A stretch of 64,000 nt of DNA from Cryptomeria japonica (lineage: Eukaryota; Streptophyta; Pinopsida; Cupressales; Cupressaceae). A program made the position numbers and the translations under genes. Location of the stretch: positions 505,067,373 through 505,131,372 of the forward strand of contig NC_081415.1 of NCBI RefSeq assembly GCF_030272615.1, read 5' to 3'. The notes beneath the pieces are model-generated. The model had not been told where the DNA came from, did no database searches, and saw only the letters and a program-made list of their open reading frames with translations. Positions 33,942 through 46,276 of this stretch are shown here, in pieces (position 1 is the first letter of the stretch; every line of letters starts with the position of its first letter).

Positions 33942-34753
33942 AAAACCCAGTGGAAAAATACGAAAAAAAATGTAAAAACCCACATCACGAAATGCTAAAA
34001 AAATGATTTTTTTATTAAAACTGGCTAAAGTTTTCAAAAATCAACTAAAATTGACAAAACTGGGTTTTCTTGGAGTACGTACTAGTGGACTGTAGGCTGA
34101 GGGTCGCTCATGTTGCTGAACTCGCTTGAATCTGTGGTGGTGGTAGGGGATTGCCATTTTCTTCTCCAGAGCAACTTTTCAACAATTCAACTACATAAAT
34201 GAAGAGTGGTAAAAGTGAATTTCACTTTTTAAACTCAAAGTGGGGCATTTAAGTGGGATTTTTATTCCACTTATTTTTCATTATCTAATCAAGTAATCAG
34301 CCTGGCAGGGCAGCATTTTCAAATTTCTTATTGGGAAATGAATCAGATCAACTCTGAAAATATTTAAAAATCGTAAAATCAATAAAAACATAAAAATTAT
34401 GAAAATTTTAAAAATATCGAAAAAATTAAAAAATCACGAAAAAATTCAAAAACATCAAAAAACTATCTAATTCATTTCCCGAGGGGGCATCCTCGCGTCG
34501 TAACCTATCAATCAATGTCTGGGGCGTCATATCGAGATTTATCATCTCAAAATTGAAACCACATCATATCAAATCGAATTTGCATCATATCGAGATTTAT
34601 CATCTCGAATTGAATCAGTATCATATCTAAACCAAACCCGCATTGAAATCAAGATCGAATCCATGGCCTATCGAGATCAATATCAGCAATATCATCAATC
34701 AAGTTTTCTTTGAACCAACGCATTGTCACACATCACTTCAAAGAGGGGAAAAA
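33942..34753 (+). other. Gypsy 3' internal non-coding region and polypurine tract
   Basis: No ORF. At 34518-34700 a loose repeat of CATATCGAGATTTATCATCT words occurs (twice nearly exact). Ends with AAAGAGGGGAAAAA (about 34740-34753), a polypurine tract directly before the LTR, where plus-strand DNA synthesis would start. Confidence 0.65.
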
Positions 34754-35803
34754 TGTATACACCTAAAAATGGTCTGAAGATAATTAATTAAATGCACAGT
34801 TATTTAATTAATCCCCCTTCCCAATTAATTGAATTCACAAGCAATTTGATTAATTTCCCTATTCATCTACTAGTAAATAAGTCTAATTGATTTATTTATA
34901 TAGTTCATTCAATAATCCCCTTTGATTAATTAATTCCCCTCATTTTAATCAATTCTTCTAATTCCTAATTAAGATTAACAAATTCTTAATTTGTTGAGAT
35001 TAATTACCATTTTCCTAAATATTTCAACTTCTAAATTCAAATATGAGCACATGGCTCCTACCTTCTAACCACCTAGCCTAACCACCCCCTAACCTAACTC
35101 ATTCTATCTAATACTGGGTTTAACTAACCCCATCCTAACTTCTTATGGGTTGGATATTCTCCCCTTGAGACACATGACACTTTTTCCACATGTCTCCTCC
35201 TTTCGACACTTGCCATCTCATGGGCAAGGTTCCTTGACACTTGTCACCACAGAGATGACATGTGTCCCTTCCTCCAACCTCTTCTCCAACTTCCTCATTC
35301 TTAGCCCTTGATATCTTCAGATCGACTCTGGACCATCAATTCCTACCACCTCAGCTTTGGCCTTGGAATTCCTATAAATACCCCTCATTTTGGAACAATA
35401 AAGATTCCTTGCATTCATACTTTTTGCATTGTTATTATGGGCATTTTACATCATATCATCTAGCATAATTAGCATTTTAGATCAAATACTAGCATGCTTA
35501 GAGTGGCTTTTATCATGTTAATCTAGTTTCAATTATCAAATCATGTAGCTTAATTCTCATTTTAGCTAATCAATCATCCTAGCCTCATGCATTTGCATTA
35601 TCATGATCATATAGCTACTCAAATTTTGAGTTGCCACTTTGGAGGTCATTGCTTGCTGAGAGCCAACAATCCAACACCTTCAAGGTCCTCAAAAATAGAA
35701 GAAAATGGGACATCTCAAGGAAGGCTTATGGTTTGATTTCATTATGTAGTTTTCAATTTGCTTTCCATTTATGTTTTGTTGTCTCATTATATGTGCATGT
35801 TCA
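34754..35803 (+). repeat. Gypsy 3' LTR
   Basis: Starts TGTATACACCTAAAA and ends ATGTTCA; 1050 bp. TATA-like CCTATAAATACCC at about 35391 with AATAAAG downstream. Start, end, length and TATA offset match the solo LTR at 54766-55808 (TGTAGACACCTAAAA ... TTTGTTCA), so both belong to one family. No second LTR of this element in the insertion. Confidence 0.8.
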
Positions 35804-36262
35804 ATATAATTGACCACATTTTTAGCAACACAATGGTCATCGCTAACTCACTAGGATGAAAGGATGGACTAGAAGACATATTGCAGTACAATGTTGACCT
35901 AAAATATGAGTAGGGGAGCAATCACACGAGGTGGTAATTAATTCAGATTAGTCATTATGGTAAAAATCTAGATGATAAAGATTCAAATTTGGGAAGCGAA
36001 CACCTTGGCACGAGCATGCATTAGTGGCGAAATAATAGATTGCATAAAACTCGATTTCAATCCCATTTTTGTCACTCTACATTTGAAGGAATTTATAATT
36101 GGAGCTCTGCATATCCTGCCGAAGAGATTCCGCATCAACTCAAAATCCTAAGACAAGTAACTTGGTCCTATGTAGTGGAAATATTTGTTTGCATTGTTGA
36201 ATTTCAGTAATTTTGTGAAGTGAAATTTGAGTAGAGCTAGTTTGCGAAGTGAAAATTCTCCA
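35804..36262 (+). other. Non-coding stretch before an unknown ORF
   Basis: No motif or primer-binding site seen directly after the LTR. The minus ORF at 36148-36435 is a shadow. Confidence 0.45.
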
Positions 36263-36955
36263 ATGCCTCGTAAAACAAAATCAGCAAAGCAAAAGGGAGA
36301 GTCTTCCACCCCTAAAGAAAAGAAAAGACCATTACAACAGTCCCTGTTAGATATATTGCCAAAATATGATGACATAGCTCCTAAAAATCTCTTTAGGGAG
36401 GAAGCACAGGGATGTAGCGATGTTGCAATTCTCATTCCTAGTTGGGATTTGTTCTGGTATTTTTATGAAAAAAAGAGTGGTAAGGTCCTTGTATCGAACC
36501 CTTGGACCTTAGATTTAGCCAAGCTAGTATTCCCTAATGTCTTTATGGATGTTGAGTTAATTAGGGTATTGGCACAGTATCATTCTATGATAAGAACAAT
36601 AACAATGCCTAGTGGGTCTCCTATGGTAACAATTACCAAAGTTGCCAACACTGAATGCTTTATGTTAAACAAGCAAGCTTTGACTAAAATGGATCATTTG
36701 GAGAAGTTTGAGCAAGACTATAAGAGATTGCAAAATACTTACAGGCGTGATGAGCTTCCATTTTATAAAAGAAGGGGTCTAAACAATATAACAGTGGTCA
36801 TTGTTGAAAGTGAACCCTTTTTAGTAGATGATTTCCAGGTATATTTTAAAAGAGCATACTTTGCCTTGTGTCAAGTTCTTAGGATAGATATAGGAGATAA
36901 AATGCCTATGAGAATACAAAATTCAAAGGTAAATATGGAATTACATTTTGCCTAA
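36263..36955 (+). pseudogene. Unrecognised ORF, N-terminal 230 codons
   Basis: I chose the ATG at 36263 (MPRKTKSAKQKG) over 36227 because a basic, lysine-rich start follows immediately and the context CCAATG is reasonable; this is a guess. Composition is ordinary for a soluble protein: KRPLQQSLLDILPKYDDIAP, FWYFYEKKSGKVLVSNPW, FPNVFMDVELIRVLAQYHSM, then a charged stretch (MDHLEKFEQDYKRLQNTYRR). No signal peptide or membrane span, no RT, protease or integrase motif. Position inside a retroelement insertion suggests an extra transposon ORF. Related frames follow downstream. Confidence 0.5.
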
Positions 36956-37377
36956 AAAATCAAAACATTGGTACATGAACAATTGGTCAAAGTGAAGGAA
37001 GGGAAAGGCTACTTGATTTTAAACATTATTCATTGTTTTGTCATCTAATATTGTACCAAAATAAGAGTAAGTGGAGCTAGAGATTACATTTGGTAATTCT
37101 GGATAACCAAGGGAATAGGCTTCTAGTACAATGATGGTGTTACATATGAGACATGCGATGCCAAAATAATGATTATGTTATTTTCCATGAAAATTTCTCA
37201 ATCACCATCATGGCTAATTTGAATCATGTTTCACCAAGATTGCATGAACTAGATAAAGGAAGTGTTGAGACCAATGGTCGTGAAGCTAGAACAAGGACAT
37301 ACAATTTTGGTGACATATTTTTTATGTCTGAATACACACTCGTCAGAGTGTATGGATGCCCATAGGCCCCCCATCAT
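36956..37377 (+). pseudogene. Frame-broken continuation of the unknown ORF
   Basis: Stops and shifts in all frames. Only 37153-37365 (contains LNHVSPRLHELDKGSVE) is open. Probably decayed coding sequence joining the two better segments. Confidence 0.35.
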
Positions 37378-37755
37378 TTGCCCAAATTTGTCTTTGCAAG
37401 GGTAGCCTTTTTGGAATTCCTGTGGCAAATGATGTGGATGGATAAAGATGTTATGGAAATAATTAAGAAGGGAACCTCTTTTCCATATGTCACTGAATGT
37501 GTAGGCTTTTCAATCAACTCAGATACTCTTGAGGAGGTACAAAATAATTTCAGAAATATGTATTCTTTGAGGTCAAGGATAGAAATATTTCTTGACCCCA
37601 AAGATCATATGAACAATGTAAGGTATAAAATATTGACTAAACAAACAATTCCACATGAGGTTTGCTATAATGAAGATGTCATAAGAAATTGTGTGATGAC
37701 ACCTGAGGTATTCCAGAGGAAAAGGAAATGGAGTATCCTTATGAAACTTAAATAA
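37378..37755 (+). pseudogene. Unrecognised ORF, middle segment
   Basis: 125 open codons, continuing past the stop with related coding to about 38030 (VKPTKLLVRRPKGVVIVEPP, then Pro-rich SPSPPPNQPA). FLEFLWQMMWMDKDVMEII and NNFRNMYSLRSRIEIFLDPK are typical segments. No known domain. The Pro-rich end looks like an interdomain linker. Confidence 0.4.
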
Positions 37756-38047
37756 GAGAAGAAGAAGAGAGACCTAAGTTTATTAGGGCTCTTTGTAGAG
37801 GAAACTAATCCTATTAAGATGATTAATTTGATTCTAGATAATTTTGAAAAGGTATATGGAAATTTAACAATAGTTGAAGTTGAGGGGTAGCTAGTTAAAC
37901 CTACTAAACTCTTGGTCAGAAGACCAAAAGGAGTTGTGATTGTTGAGCCTCCTCTGGATGTAGTTTTAATACAACAATCTTCACCTAGCCCACCACCAAA
38001 TCAACCTGCCTTTAAGAGACAAAAATATTGATGTTCTTGATCCTCTT

Positions 38048-38923
38048 GTGCCATATCATGTTACTGAAGTAGTTGGAGATACAAAAGAATTGGCCAATAC
38101 ATCAAAGCAAATTAAAAATGATATGGAAGTAGAACAACCACTAAAGCCACCACCTAGGGTTGAAAATGAGGCTCATAAGTCTGAAGCTAGGGTGGATGTG
38201 CAAACCCAAGAAGAACAAGAGCCGCATCAAGATAAGAGGGTTGTGGCCTCTCTTAGATTCATGGAGGATGATGACTTTATCAAGACTCCTGAGTTCAAAT
38301 ATTTTTTGATAAAAATTAAAATGAGAAGGTATCAAGAAAGAGTCCAAAGCAACAAGATGGGGGAAAATGAGTCCCAACATGATGAGATTGCAGCCCAAAC
38401 CTTCAGGGAGTTGAGAATAGATGAGGTTGATGTCACCTTAGGCAGATGAAGCCAAGGAAATGGTTTTGAAAAGTGAAAAGTTCTCAGGCATGGTAATGCA
38501 AAAAAAAAATTGCTCAATCAAGTAAGACATTAGGAAGACCCAATGTTGGTTTCAAAATTTGATTCAGAGAAAGGGTCGAGTGGCATAGGGTATAACCCTA
38601 AAATTAAAACTTTGGTTTTGTGGGTAAAATGTAAAAATATAAGGAAACCAAAGTTGTTGGACATTGTTCAAAAAATGAGAGGATCGGCCATAGTGAAAAC
38701 ACTCAAGGGCACATTAGCATTAGAGGCTACTACCATGACAATGCATTCAACAATATTCACCCAAGTTGTTGTGAATAATATGGAGCATAAGTTGGTAGAA
38801 TATGAAAAGGTTCAAGTAGACATGAATGAAGAAATAAATAGATTATTCATGGAGAATGTGAAATTGAAGCAACAACTTCAAGGAGTAGGGCCATCTCATG
38901 GAAAAGAACTTGTTCATTTTTGA
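38048..38923 (+). pseudogene. Unrecognised ORF, C-terminal charged and coiled-coil segment
   Basis: Two open stretches in one frame (38048-38449 and 38543-38923), separated by stops. The first is acidic and Gln/Glu-rich with FMEDDDFIKTPEFKYFLIKI. The second has SSGIGYNPKIKTLVLWV and ends in a heptad-like MNEEINRLFMENVKLKQQL, a likely coiled coil. Further Glu/Lys-rich broken coding (VEELKRLNESSQREANK) runs to about 39060. The same frame as 36263-36955 suggests one ancestral protein of roughly 900-1100 residues. Confidence 0.45.
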
Positions 38924-39720
38924 CATATGACTCAGAAACCTAGTGATAATATAGCTCTTGTTGAAAAAGTTGATACTTAGAAAAGAAATCTAGAAAATGA
39001 AGTAGAAGAATTGAAAAGGTTAAATGAATCTTCCCAAAGGGAGGCTAATAAATAGGTTTTTGTTGTTTTTGAAAAAATCTTGAAACACAAGGTGATATTT
39101 GTCATGAACAAGATAGAGGAAGTGAATATGAGTTATGCTATTTTGTTGCAAGCATTGAAAAAATTGAAAGTACATACACTATACATGCACCTATCTTGGA
39201 TCCACTAATTAAAAGATGACAACTTGTCCACCATAATTTAATTACCTTGTGTAAAGTTCTGCAGAGAGATCTTGATGCTCTAACAACTTTGAAGCCTATG
39301 AGGAAATAATAAAGATGGTTATTGATGAAAATCAATACATATTTGAGGAGTAGAGAATTGAAGAAAATATTGAATCATTCCATAAGTTCAAACATTGGTC
39401 CATTCCAGAGTTGCTTGAGAAGGATGATTAACTCAAAGATTTTGAACAATTGAGAGGCGAATTTATCCAAATGATTCCAAATATTATTACTCATTTGAAG
39501 GAGGAGAAGGACACAAGTGTATAGGTTTTTAATCTTTTTCTTGATAGGATAATTACACTAGATACAGGCTACTCCAGGTTCATCACATAGGCTGGAGGAA
39601 TATTGGGTAAACATTGGAGGGATCATTTGGTAAATGTGACACAAATTCAAGAGTATAAGTGGCCAAATGATTATACAATATTCCAATGGGAAGAGAAGTA
39701 TTTGGTCCCTTTTGATGAGT
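38924..39720 (+). pseudogene. Possible C-terminal end of the unknown ORF
   Basis: Heavily broken. Near 39610-39720 WRDHLVNVTQIQEYKWPNDY and FQWEEKYLVPFDE are readable and sit where a C-terminus might be. Low confidence. Confidence 0.3.
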
Positions 39721-40799
39721 AGCCTTATCACAAAACTTTAAGCTTTTATTTCATGACTCGTAGTCTTTTGTTGTAGCATCAACATTACCCTTCATAATGA
39801 TACATTGTTAAACATGAGATGGCATGCTCCATATAAAATAGAACTTTGCCATGCTCATTCTAGCCACGAGTGTCTATTTGTATAATGAAGATAGTGAATT
39901 ATCATTCCTGTTTACCACTTCTCTAATCATTTTCAAACGTTTTTATTATTTTTTCCACATCACTAAGTGAATTTCATTATGTTGTAAAAGAAAAAGAAAA
40001 TGAATATGTTAATCGAGCAAACATGTGTGACTTTTCATATTTGGGGTGGGTAATATCCAAACGGTTTTTAAATTGTAACGGTCTATAGCTTGTTGCTTCC
40101 TTCATTTCCTATAAGGAGGAAACCAAGAATGAGATAAGGGCTGAGAGGATAGAGATAATTTTTTTGGAACAAGGAATTATACTATAAAGGAACCTTTTTC
40201 AAAGTGGCAATAGAAAAGGTGCAAAAATTTGGTATTAAATCTATAGTTTCAATTATTTTGTTGTGTTGATTGGATAATATTGTCCGATTGTCTCCAAATT
40301 TTTTTCCCTCCATATTATATGAATTGGCATATCAAGTATATGACTGATTTGTTGAGGCAGGTTTATGTCTCTGTGTGATTTCTGTAATTGGTTTTTTCAA
40401 GTAAGAATTAAATTCATTTAAACAAATCACAACTTGAAATAATCAATTGGATTAAGAAGAAGAGCCCGACAATTGAGTTTTTTGCACATTCATGCAAGGC
40501 ATAAGAATCAATGTGCCAAAATAATTATTATTTTAACCAATAGAGGAAATAGATATCATTCACAAATACGACTTCGTTGCCTTGTGGAAAAGGCACTGAT
40601 CATTTGGTTCCTCATACAAATTCACAAATTTCATACACATATATTTCAAATTTTGTTGTAGGGTTTACTTTACTTTAGTTTTCTATCTTGCACCTCATGC
40701 CTATGTGTAATAGAAAATAAAGAGGATAATTTCCTCAGAGAATTGGATATAATAAACCTCTAAAAATGTGTGAGGGTTTTATCTATTTGATCAACTATT
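39721..40799 (+). other. Non-coding, LTR-like end of insert C
   Basis: A purine tract (AAAAGAAAAAGAAAA, about 39980-39995) precedes about 800 bp with TGTTAATCGAGC near its start, CCTATAAGGAGG near 40110 and an end in ATCAACTATTCA. That is the layout of a polypurine tract followed by a 3' LTR, but no partner LTR was found. Confidence 0.4.
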
Positions 40800-40805
40800 C
40801 ACTAA

Positions 40806-41988
40806 AGGTAATTCATTGATGATGATATTGATCATATACCCACCAAGGTTTTGCAAAGCCTAAAGACTAGAAGATATTAACCATCTTGGCTAATTCTTGT
40901 TTATTGGTCGAATCCATTGTTGAGCCTGATCATAGAACTTGGCATATTGTTAGGGTTTAGCAATTTGTTGACTTGGGAACCAACACTTTCAATTGTGATT
41001 TCCCCATTCCACGAATCCCTCCAAAACTTTTCCTTCCTTTTGTCCATAATTTTCCAAGTTAGATGAAATTAGTAATGATACTTCTACTTTGCCATAGAAA
41101 TTTCCATATTTTAGATCCCTTATCAATTTTTTCCATAGTGAGAATCCTAGTCAAATAGAATCCAAGTATTTATTTTGCATTATTTTGCACCACACTTAGT
41201 TGGGTTGCCTATATGTTTTCCATGCCAATTTGCCCCCCATTGAAAGGTTTTATAGCTCCATTTTTCTCAATCCAACCCCTTCGTCTTCTTTGATTAGACA
41301 TGTTGTATCCCAATTTATCAATGAAACTCTTTTTTCTTCCTTTGCTCTATCCCATAGAAATTTCTTTAGATAAGTTTCTTTAGTGTGATTTGCTTTACCA
41401 GACAATTTGAAACAAGACATAACAAATATAAGAACCATCGAGAGGATCAATTTGATCATAAGGATCCTACCAGTTTCAGAAATCCATTTGTTTTTCCAAT
41501 ATGCCACCTTTGTGTGGCATTCATTGATAATTTATTTTCAGAGTGGCATCCTAGTTTGCCCCACATATAGAGGAGGCCCCAATTATTTTGATGTCAGTTG
41601 TGATATCTTATATCCTAATATGTTTGCAATACGTTTTTGTGTTCTCTTGCTAGTGTTAATAAAAAATATTTTAGATATTAATTTATTCATGTTCTGTCTT
41701 TAAACAACCTCATACTCTTCCAGCATAGCTCTGATAATCTTTGCCTCACCTATTGTGGCCTCCCCAATCAAGATCGTATCATCCACGAATTGTGAATGTG
41801 TAATTGGTTCTAAATCTCTATCTATGCATACTCCCTTCCATATATGTAGCTCCATCTTCCTTCTTATTTGTCTACTAAGAGCCTCCGCCATGAGTATACA
41901 AAGGAAAGGTGATAGGGGGTCACCCTGTGTGAGCCCATTCATTGCCTAAAAAAAAACATTCAAACCTCCATTTATCATTATCGAGTAT
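40806..41988 (-). pseudogene. LINE B reverse transcriptase, catalytic and thumb part
   Basis: Minus strand: YSIMINGG, then NGLTQGDPLSPFLCILM, SQFVDDTILIGEA with the catalytic FVDD (plus 41778-41789), a decayed middle with LYVGQTRMPL, VAYWKNKWISETGRILMIK, YLKKFLWDRAKEEKR, DEGVGLRKM and WRDSWNGEITIES. All are plant LINE RT and post-RT motifs. It joins in frame to 53731 upstream and to 32736 downstream once the insertions are removed. Several stops. Confidence 0.85.
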
Positions 41989-44841
41989 TTTTGTCCAATT
42001 TTAAGCTTTGCCTCTAAATTGCATGTAATGTTTTAAAATTTTGTGAAATCAAGATAACTTAGTGGTTTCTTTTTCAACTTAGGGGAGTTTAAATAATTGA
42101 TATGCATTTTTGTCCTTATATTATTATTAAATGATCACTAAAAATTTTCATTTCACAAGATTTATTTTGGAAAAGTATTCTTTTCAAGAAAAAGTTGTGT
42201 GGAGATGTGTTGGAAGGAAATATTGAATGCAAAAGAAAGAGAGAATCTTCACGTTGCATGGTAAAAAGGGGGTAAATTTGTACATTAATAACTATTGTGA
42301 AGCAACATGAGAAAACCCTATTTTCTCATAAATTTTCCAAGTTTCAGATAAAAGGTTGTAATGGCAGTCAAATAAGAGTTAAGAGATGCGGTTGCAAACT
42401 TCAGATTCAACAACAAGAGGTAAAGGTGTCATACAGGCTCATTATTTAGCAAGGCATCCATATGCACATGGAATAAAGATAGCCTCCAGGTCTATTTGTT
42501 TCCTCTCATAAAGCCTTTTTTTAGGGAATCACCATGCATATATATAGAATGGTTATCTACTTCCTTCTTAAACATTTACTATGTGAGATCTCCATGCATT
42601 TAAAGAATGATCATCAGTTATTTAAAGTAGTTCGAGTTTCTATATGATTGTAAAGTTTGTGTTAGATTGAAGTCATAGAAAACATTCCTTATGGATCTCC
42701 ATAGCTATTGTTTGTGAGGAGGATAAAAGAAAGAAAAGGAAAGATATTTTTTCTTTTACCCCCTAGAACATATTCATGGTATGAAGAATACCCAAAACTG
42801 ATATGCTTCTGATACAGGGAAGTCTTTGTTGTCATCATGCTTTGTGTATTTTTTTGTTTCAAACCCTCACATGAAGTAAGAATGTTGATAGTAGTTATTG
42901 CCATTGAAGCCCCCAACTTCAGGACATTCATATAGCTCAGAATCCTGTAGTAAGATGTTGGATAATAAGTGAAAAAGGTTTAGGAGTAGAAGACAAATTA
43001 TTCTTTGTACAATGTTCATCAAAGATCAAGGGAAACTCCCTAGTTCCAGAGAGCAGTATCTTGTAAGGTATGCCATGCATCAGTGATAGCACAGTCACTG
43101 AAAAATAAGGTTAAGATAGTCCTTTGAAGGACAATGTATACTAAACCATTCATAGTCTTTTCCATCCAAAAATAAGTATGACAATGCTACAGTCAACATA
43201 TACATTTCAGAGTCAAGGATGTTGTTAGTAACATATGTCAGCAAGGGGCAACCGAGGTATAGGGCTTCTCAGTGTTTGTAAGATCATGGAACCGTGGTGA
43301 CCTTAATCATGTCTTGCCTTATCCAGAGTAGTCAAAGACTATGGGATATTGAATGTCACAGTGGAGTACAAGAAAGTCACTAAGTAGCAGCTCTAGACAA
43401 AGAACATTATGATCAGTCATAAGTTATAATAGAAGAGTAATCTATATATGATCACAATGATATGAGGGCATAGAGGTCTGATTTAATGTATCAGAATAGT
43501 GATCAGTAAAGCCACAAAGGTCACATAGTAATCAAATATGTGAACAAAGAAGCCTCAGTGAAGGAAGAGAGAAATCCTTTAGTCCATTCATCACTTGGCC
43601 ACAATGGCCAAGACACAAGACTATAATGAAAAAAGATGCATTATTTTGGTAGAAGACACAATCCCCACTGTGATAATAATAGTAGGTTTGTAATGATAAA
43701 GAAAGTCATTGTCTATAAATAGTGAGGAACAACTATGGAAAGGTTTACAACACCAATAAGTAGACCCTTGACGAGAATATGCAAGATTGAGATCATTGTC
43801 AACATGATATTCATGGAGCAAACCATAAACACAGTGAGCAGGCCTCTCACTAGTTCAAAGGATAATAGATAGGTTGAATAGAATGTCAAATGGAAATAAT
43901 CACTGAGAACACTAGAAATGGAAGGAGGTCACAGTCAAAGATAGTTCCGCTCCATGGTGTAAGTGAAAGGGTATAATATAGAAAGCTCTTGACAAACTAA
44001 GCACTAATCTATCATAATGCCAAAACAAAGCCATATTAAGAGGCACTAAGATATGACCCAGATCAAAGTAGTCTACACAAAAGAAAGAGCCTCCCAAACA
44101 TAAAAAAGTAGTCACTGGGCAGGTTGTGGCAAATAAGCACTCATTGTCAAAACCCTAGAATGAACTTGTAAAATAAAGAATACCATCCTAGGATCAATCA
44201 TCTTCAAAAGGAAAATGATTTGAAAAGTTGCAGTCATTATTAATTATACAGATCATGATGATTATGGTGACACATCTTAGATAAGAAGATACAATCCATG
44301 ACAAGGGCAACAATCAAAAGCCATAAAGAAGAAGAGTGTTTTAATGAGGGAATGCAGCCTTTCAAAGATTAAATATAGTGACATAAATCTTAGTTTAAGA
44401 ACAAGGATTTGTGGCAAGATTCCATCACAAAATGTGCTGAGGGAATGGTTTCAGTCATGCAACATTTTTCCTCCACACAAGAACATATTGCAAGGTCAAA
44501 TGTTAGTCATACAACCACATAGAACAATAACAAAAAGGTCATAAGAAGAGCTTATAATAGTAAATGATCAATGATAAAGGTGCAAAACTAAGAGAAGAAG
44601 ATCAATGATAGAGCAGAAGAAGATCAATGACAGAGCTTTCCTCTTTTAAAGATCTCAGTTGGGGCTAAAGAATAGCAACAACCTTCATTTTACATGTCAA
44701 AGCCATAGTCACAAGATGGAAGTCAACACAGAGAACAATCCTCATTCACAGTCAAAAGTTTGTGAAAATCTTAAACAATGAATAAAGTGATCCACCATAA
44801 GATAGTGAAAAAAACTTTTAATGTCAAAAGGAAAGAATACA
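41989..44841. other. Left half of insert B carrier, non-coding
   Basis: About 2.85 kb. No ORF above 80 codons that resembles a protein. Composition even, with many AGTCA, AAGAAG and ACAT words. Continues at 51713 after the Copia element. Confidence 0.55.
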
Positions 44842-44846
44842 GTAGG

Positions 44847-46178
44847 TTTTGAGAATGGGTGTCTCAAACTTAATGGTTAAAATCTCGAACAGATGTCACT
44901 TGGTCTCTGAAATGAGCAATTCAATGTGATTAAATTTTGTGTTATTGACCATCTTCGAAGGGAATTGAATAACCTTCGTGTTATTGAAAAAGCAATTGAA
45001 TAACCTTCGTATTATATACCCAACTATGAAGCAGTGTGCAGAGTGTTGCGGGATAGCGGGGAAAAGAAACTAAGTCCTTTTTGTTTAACCCTGCAGTGTA
45101 ACAAAAGTGCGGCAAATAGGGTCGTGTGATAGCAGGATGAAGGAGACTTGGTCTTCATCCCGCCACCCCGTGAGACTCTAAGGGTCCATTAAGAGGACTT
45201 GCGGGATAGAAGAAGACGGTTTGCTTTGTCTTCCCCACCACCCTGTGAGGGTTTTCTTGTGATCGACAGTGTAGTACGAGGTAAAGACGAAGGGAAAATA
45301 GATGATTCCTCCCGCCATCCCACGTGACACTAAGGACTCAATAAGAAGACATTTGAGATAGTGGAAGATGGACGACCAGTCTTCCTTGCCATCTCGTGAG
45401 GGGTGTCTAGAGAGGACAACAATAGTACGGGGTAAAGACAAGGGTGTAGGGAAGTCTCTTCCTGCCACCCTGCATGATGAACAATAGGTGGATGAAGATG
45501 TTGTGGGCTAACAAAAAAACAAGGAGATTTTCTTTCCCCACCATCCCGTAGGTGATCTAAGGGTTCCCGAGGAGCTATGCGGGGTAACTAGGGGAGCATT
45601 AGACATGCTCATCCCACCATCCTGCAAAATATGAGCAACTTGCTAAGTTGTCTGCAGACAATTGGTGGAAACTAGAATGACTCAAAGGAATCTAAAGCGG
45701 TAGAGATAACATGACATGTTATTGACAATCTGAGGAAGTTCGATAGTTAGCAACTGAGTCAAACTGTTTTTCGATAGAGACATATAAACATCTAGAAAAT
45801 GGTTGAAGAGTATGTTGGTTGATTGTGTTGGATGATTGGTAATTCTATAATGTTGAATTGAAAAGTCAATTGTAAACATAATCTTCTAAACTGCTACTGC
45901 CTTAACAAAGACTAGATCAAAGCTTGAAAATTTGTAACTTGTATGTAAATTATTTTTACTATAATATAAGATATTCCTTTGGTGTGTGGGTTTTTCACCC
46001 GTAAGGATTTTCCCACGTGAATTCTGGTGTACTACTCTGTGATTGTGTTTTTTGTTTCTCTATTTATCTTGTATTGTGTATCTTAAGTTGTTGTAATTCG
46101 AATTGAAACACATATATGTTTTTCTCCTCTAAGAAATTAAAATTTGAAAGGCATTTTCTGCACTCTGATTTCCTTACA
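44847..46178 (+). repeat. Copia 5' LTR
   Basis: 1332 bp, ends CTTTCCTTACA-like (TTTCCTTACA). Contains seven degenerate copies of a 75-bp unit (45157-45630) and a TATA-like ACTATAATATAAG near 45960 followed by the transcribed part. Would drive transcription of the element. Confidence 0.92.
45157..45630 (+). repeat. 75-bp minisatellite in the Copia U3 region
   Basis: The core CCCGCCACCCCGTGAG and its variants lie at about 45161, 45237, 45314, 45388, 45465, 45538 and 45613, a regular spacing of 73-77 bp. Copies are interspersed with GCGGGATAG / GCGGGGTAA words. The 3' LTR has the same series between about 50640 and 51090. Confidence 0.85.
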
Positions 46179-46180
46179 AG

Positions 46181-46192
46181 TGGTATCAGAGC
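46181..46192 (+). promoter_or_regulatory. Copia primer-binding site
   Basis: TGGTATCAGAGC, two bases after the 5' LTR, complementary to the 3' end of plant initiator tRNA-Met; primes minus-strand DNA synthesis. Confidence 0.95.
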
Positions 46193-46276
46193 CTAGCCAA
46201 TTGTGTTATCCTTGTGGGTAGGATGTAATTCTTTAGAGGGAGTGTTGCAGAGGTTTGTTTGAAATTATAGACTGAG

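Larger units (their letters stand above)
32731..40805 (+). mobile_element. Composite 8.07-kb insertion in LINE B (insert C)
   Basis: Inserted sequence lies between CACTAA at 32731-32736 and CACTAA at 40800-40805. It starts inside Gypsy coding sequence (no 5' LTR), contains a Gypsy LTR at 34754-35803, then an unrecognised coding relic, then a possible polypurine tract (AAAAGAAAAAGAAAA, about 39980-39995) and 0.8 kb of LTR-like non-coding DNA. The LINE frame rejoins across it. The 6-bp flank could be a TSD or microhomology from repair. With a 5'-truncated Gypsy at one edge, more than one event is likely. Confidence 0.7.

Noticed and set aside
36148-36435. Minus-strand 95-codon ORF
   Set aside because: Antisense shadow of the plus-strand unknown ORF.
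39995-40799. Calling a definite 3' LTR at the right end of insert C
   Set aside because: Purine tract and end bases fit, but no matching second LTR or five-base duplication with the left side was found, so it is kept as LTR-like only.
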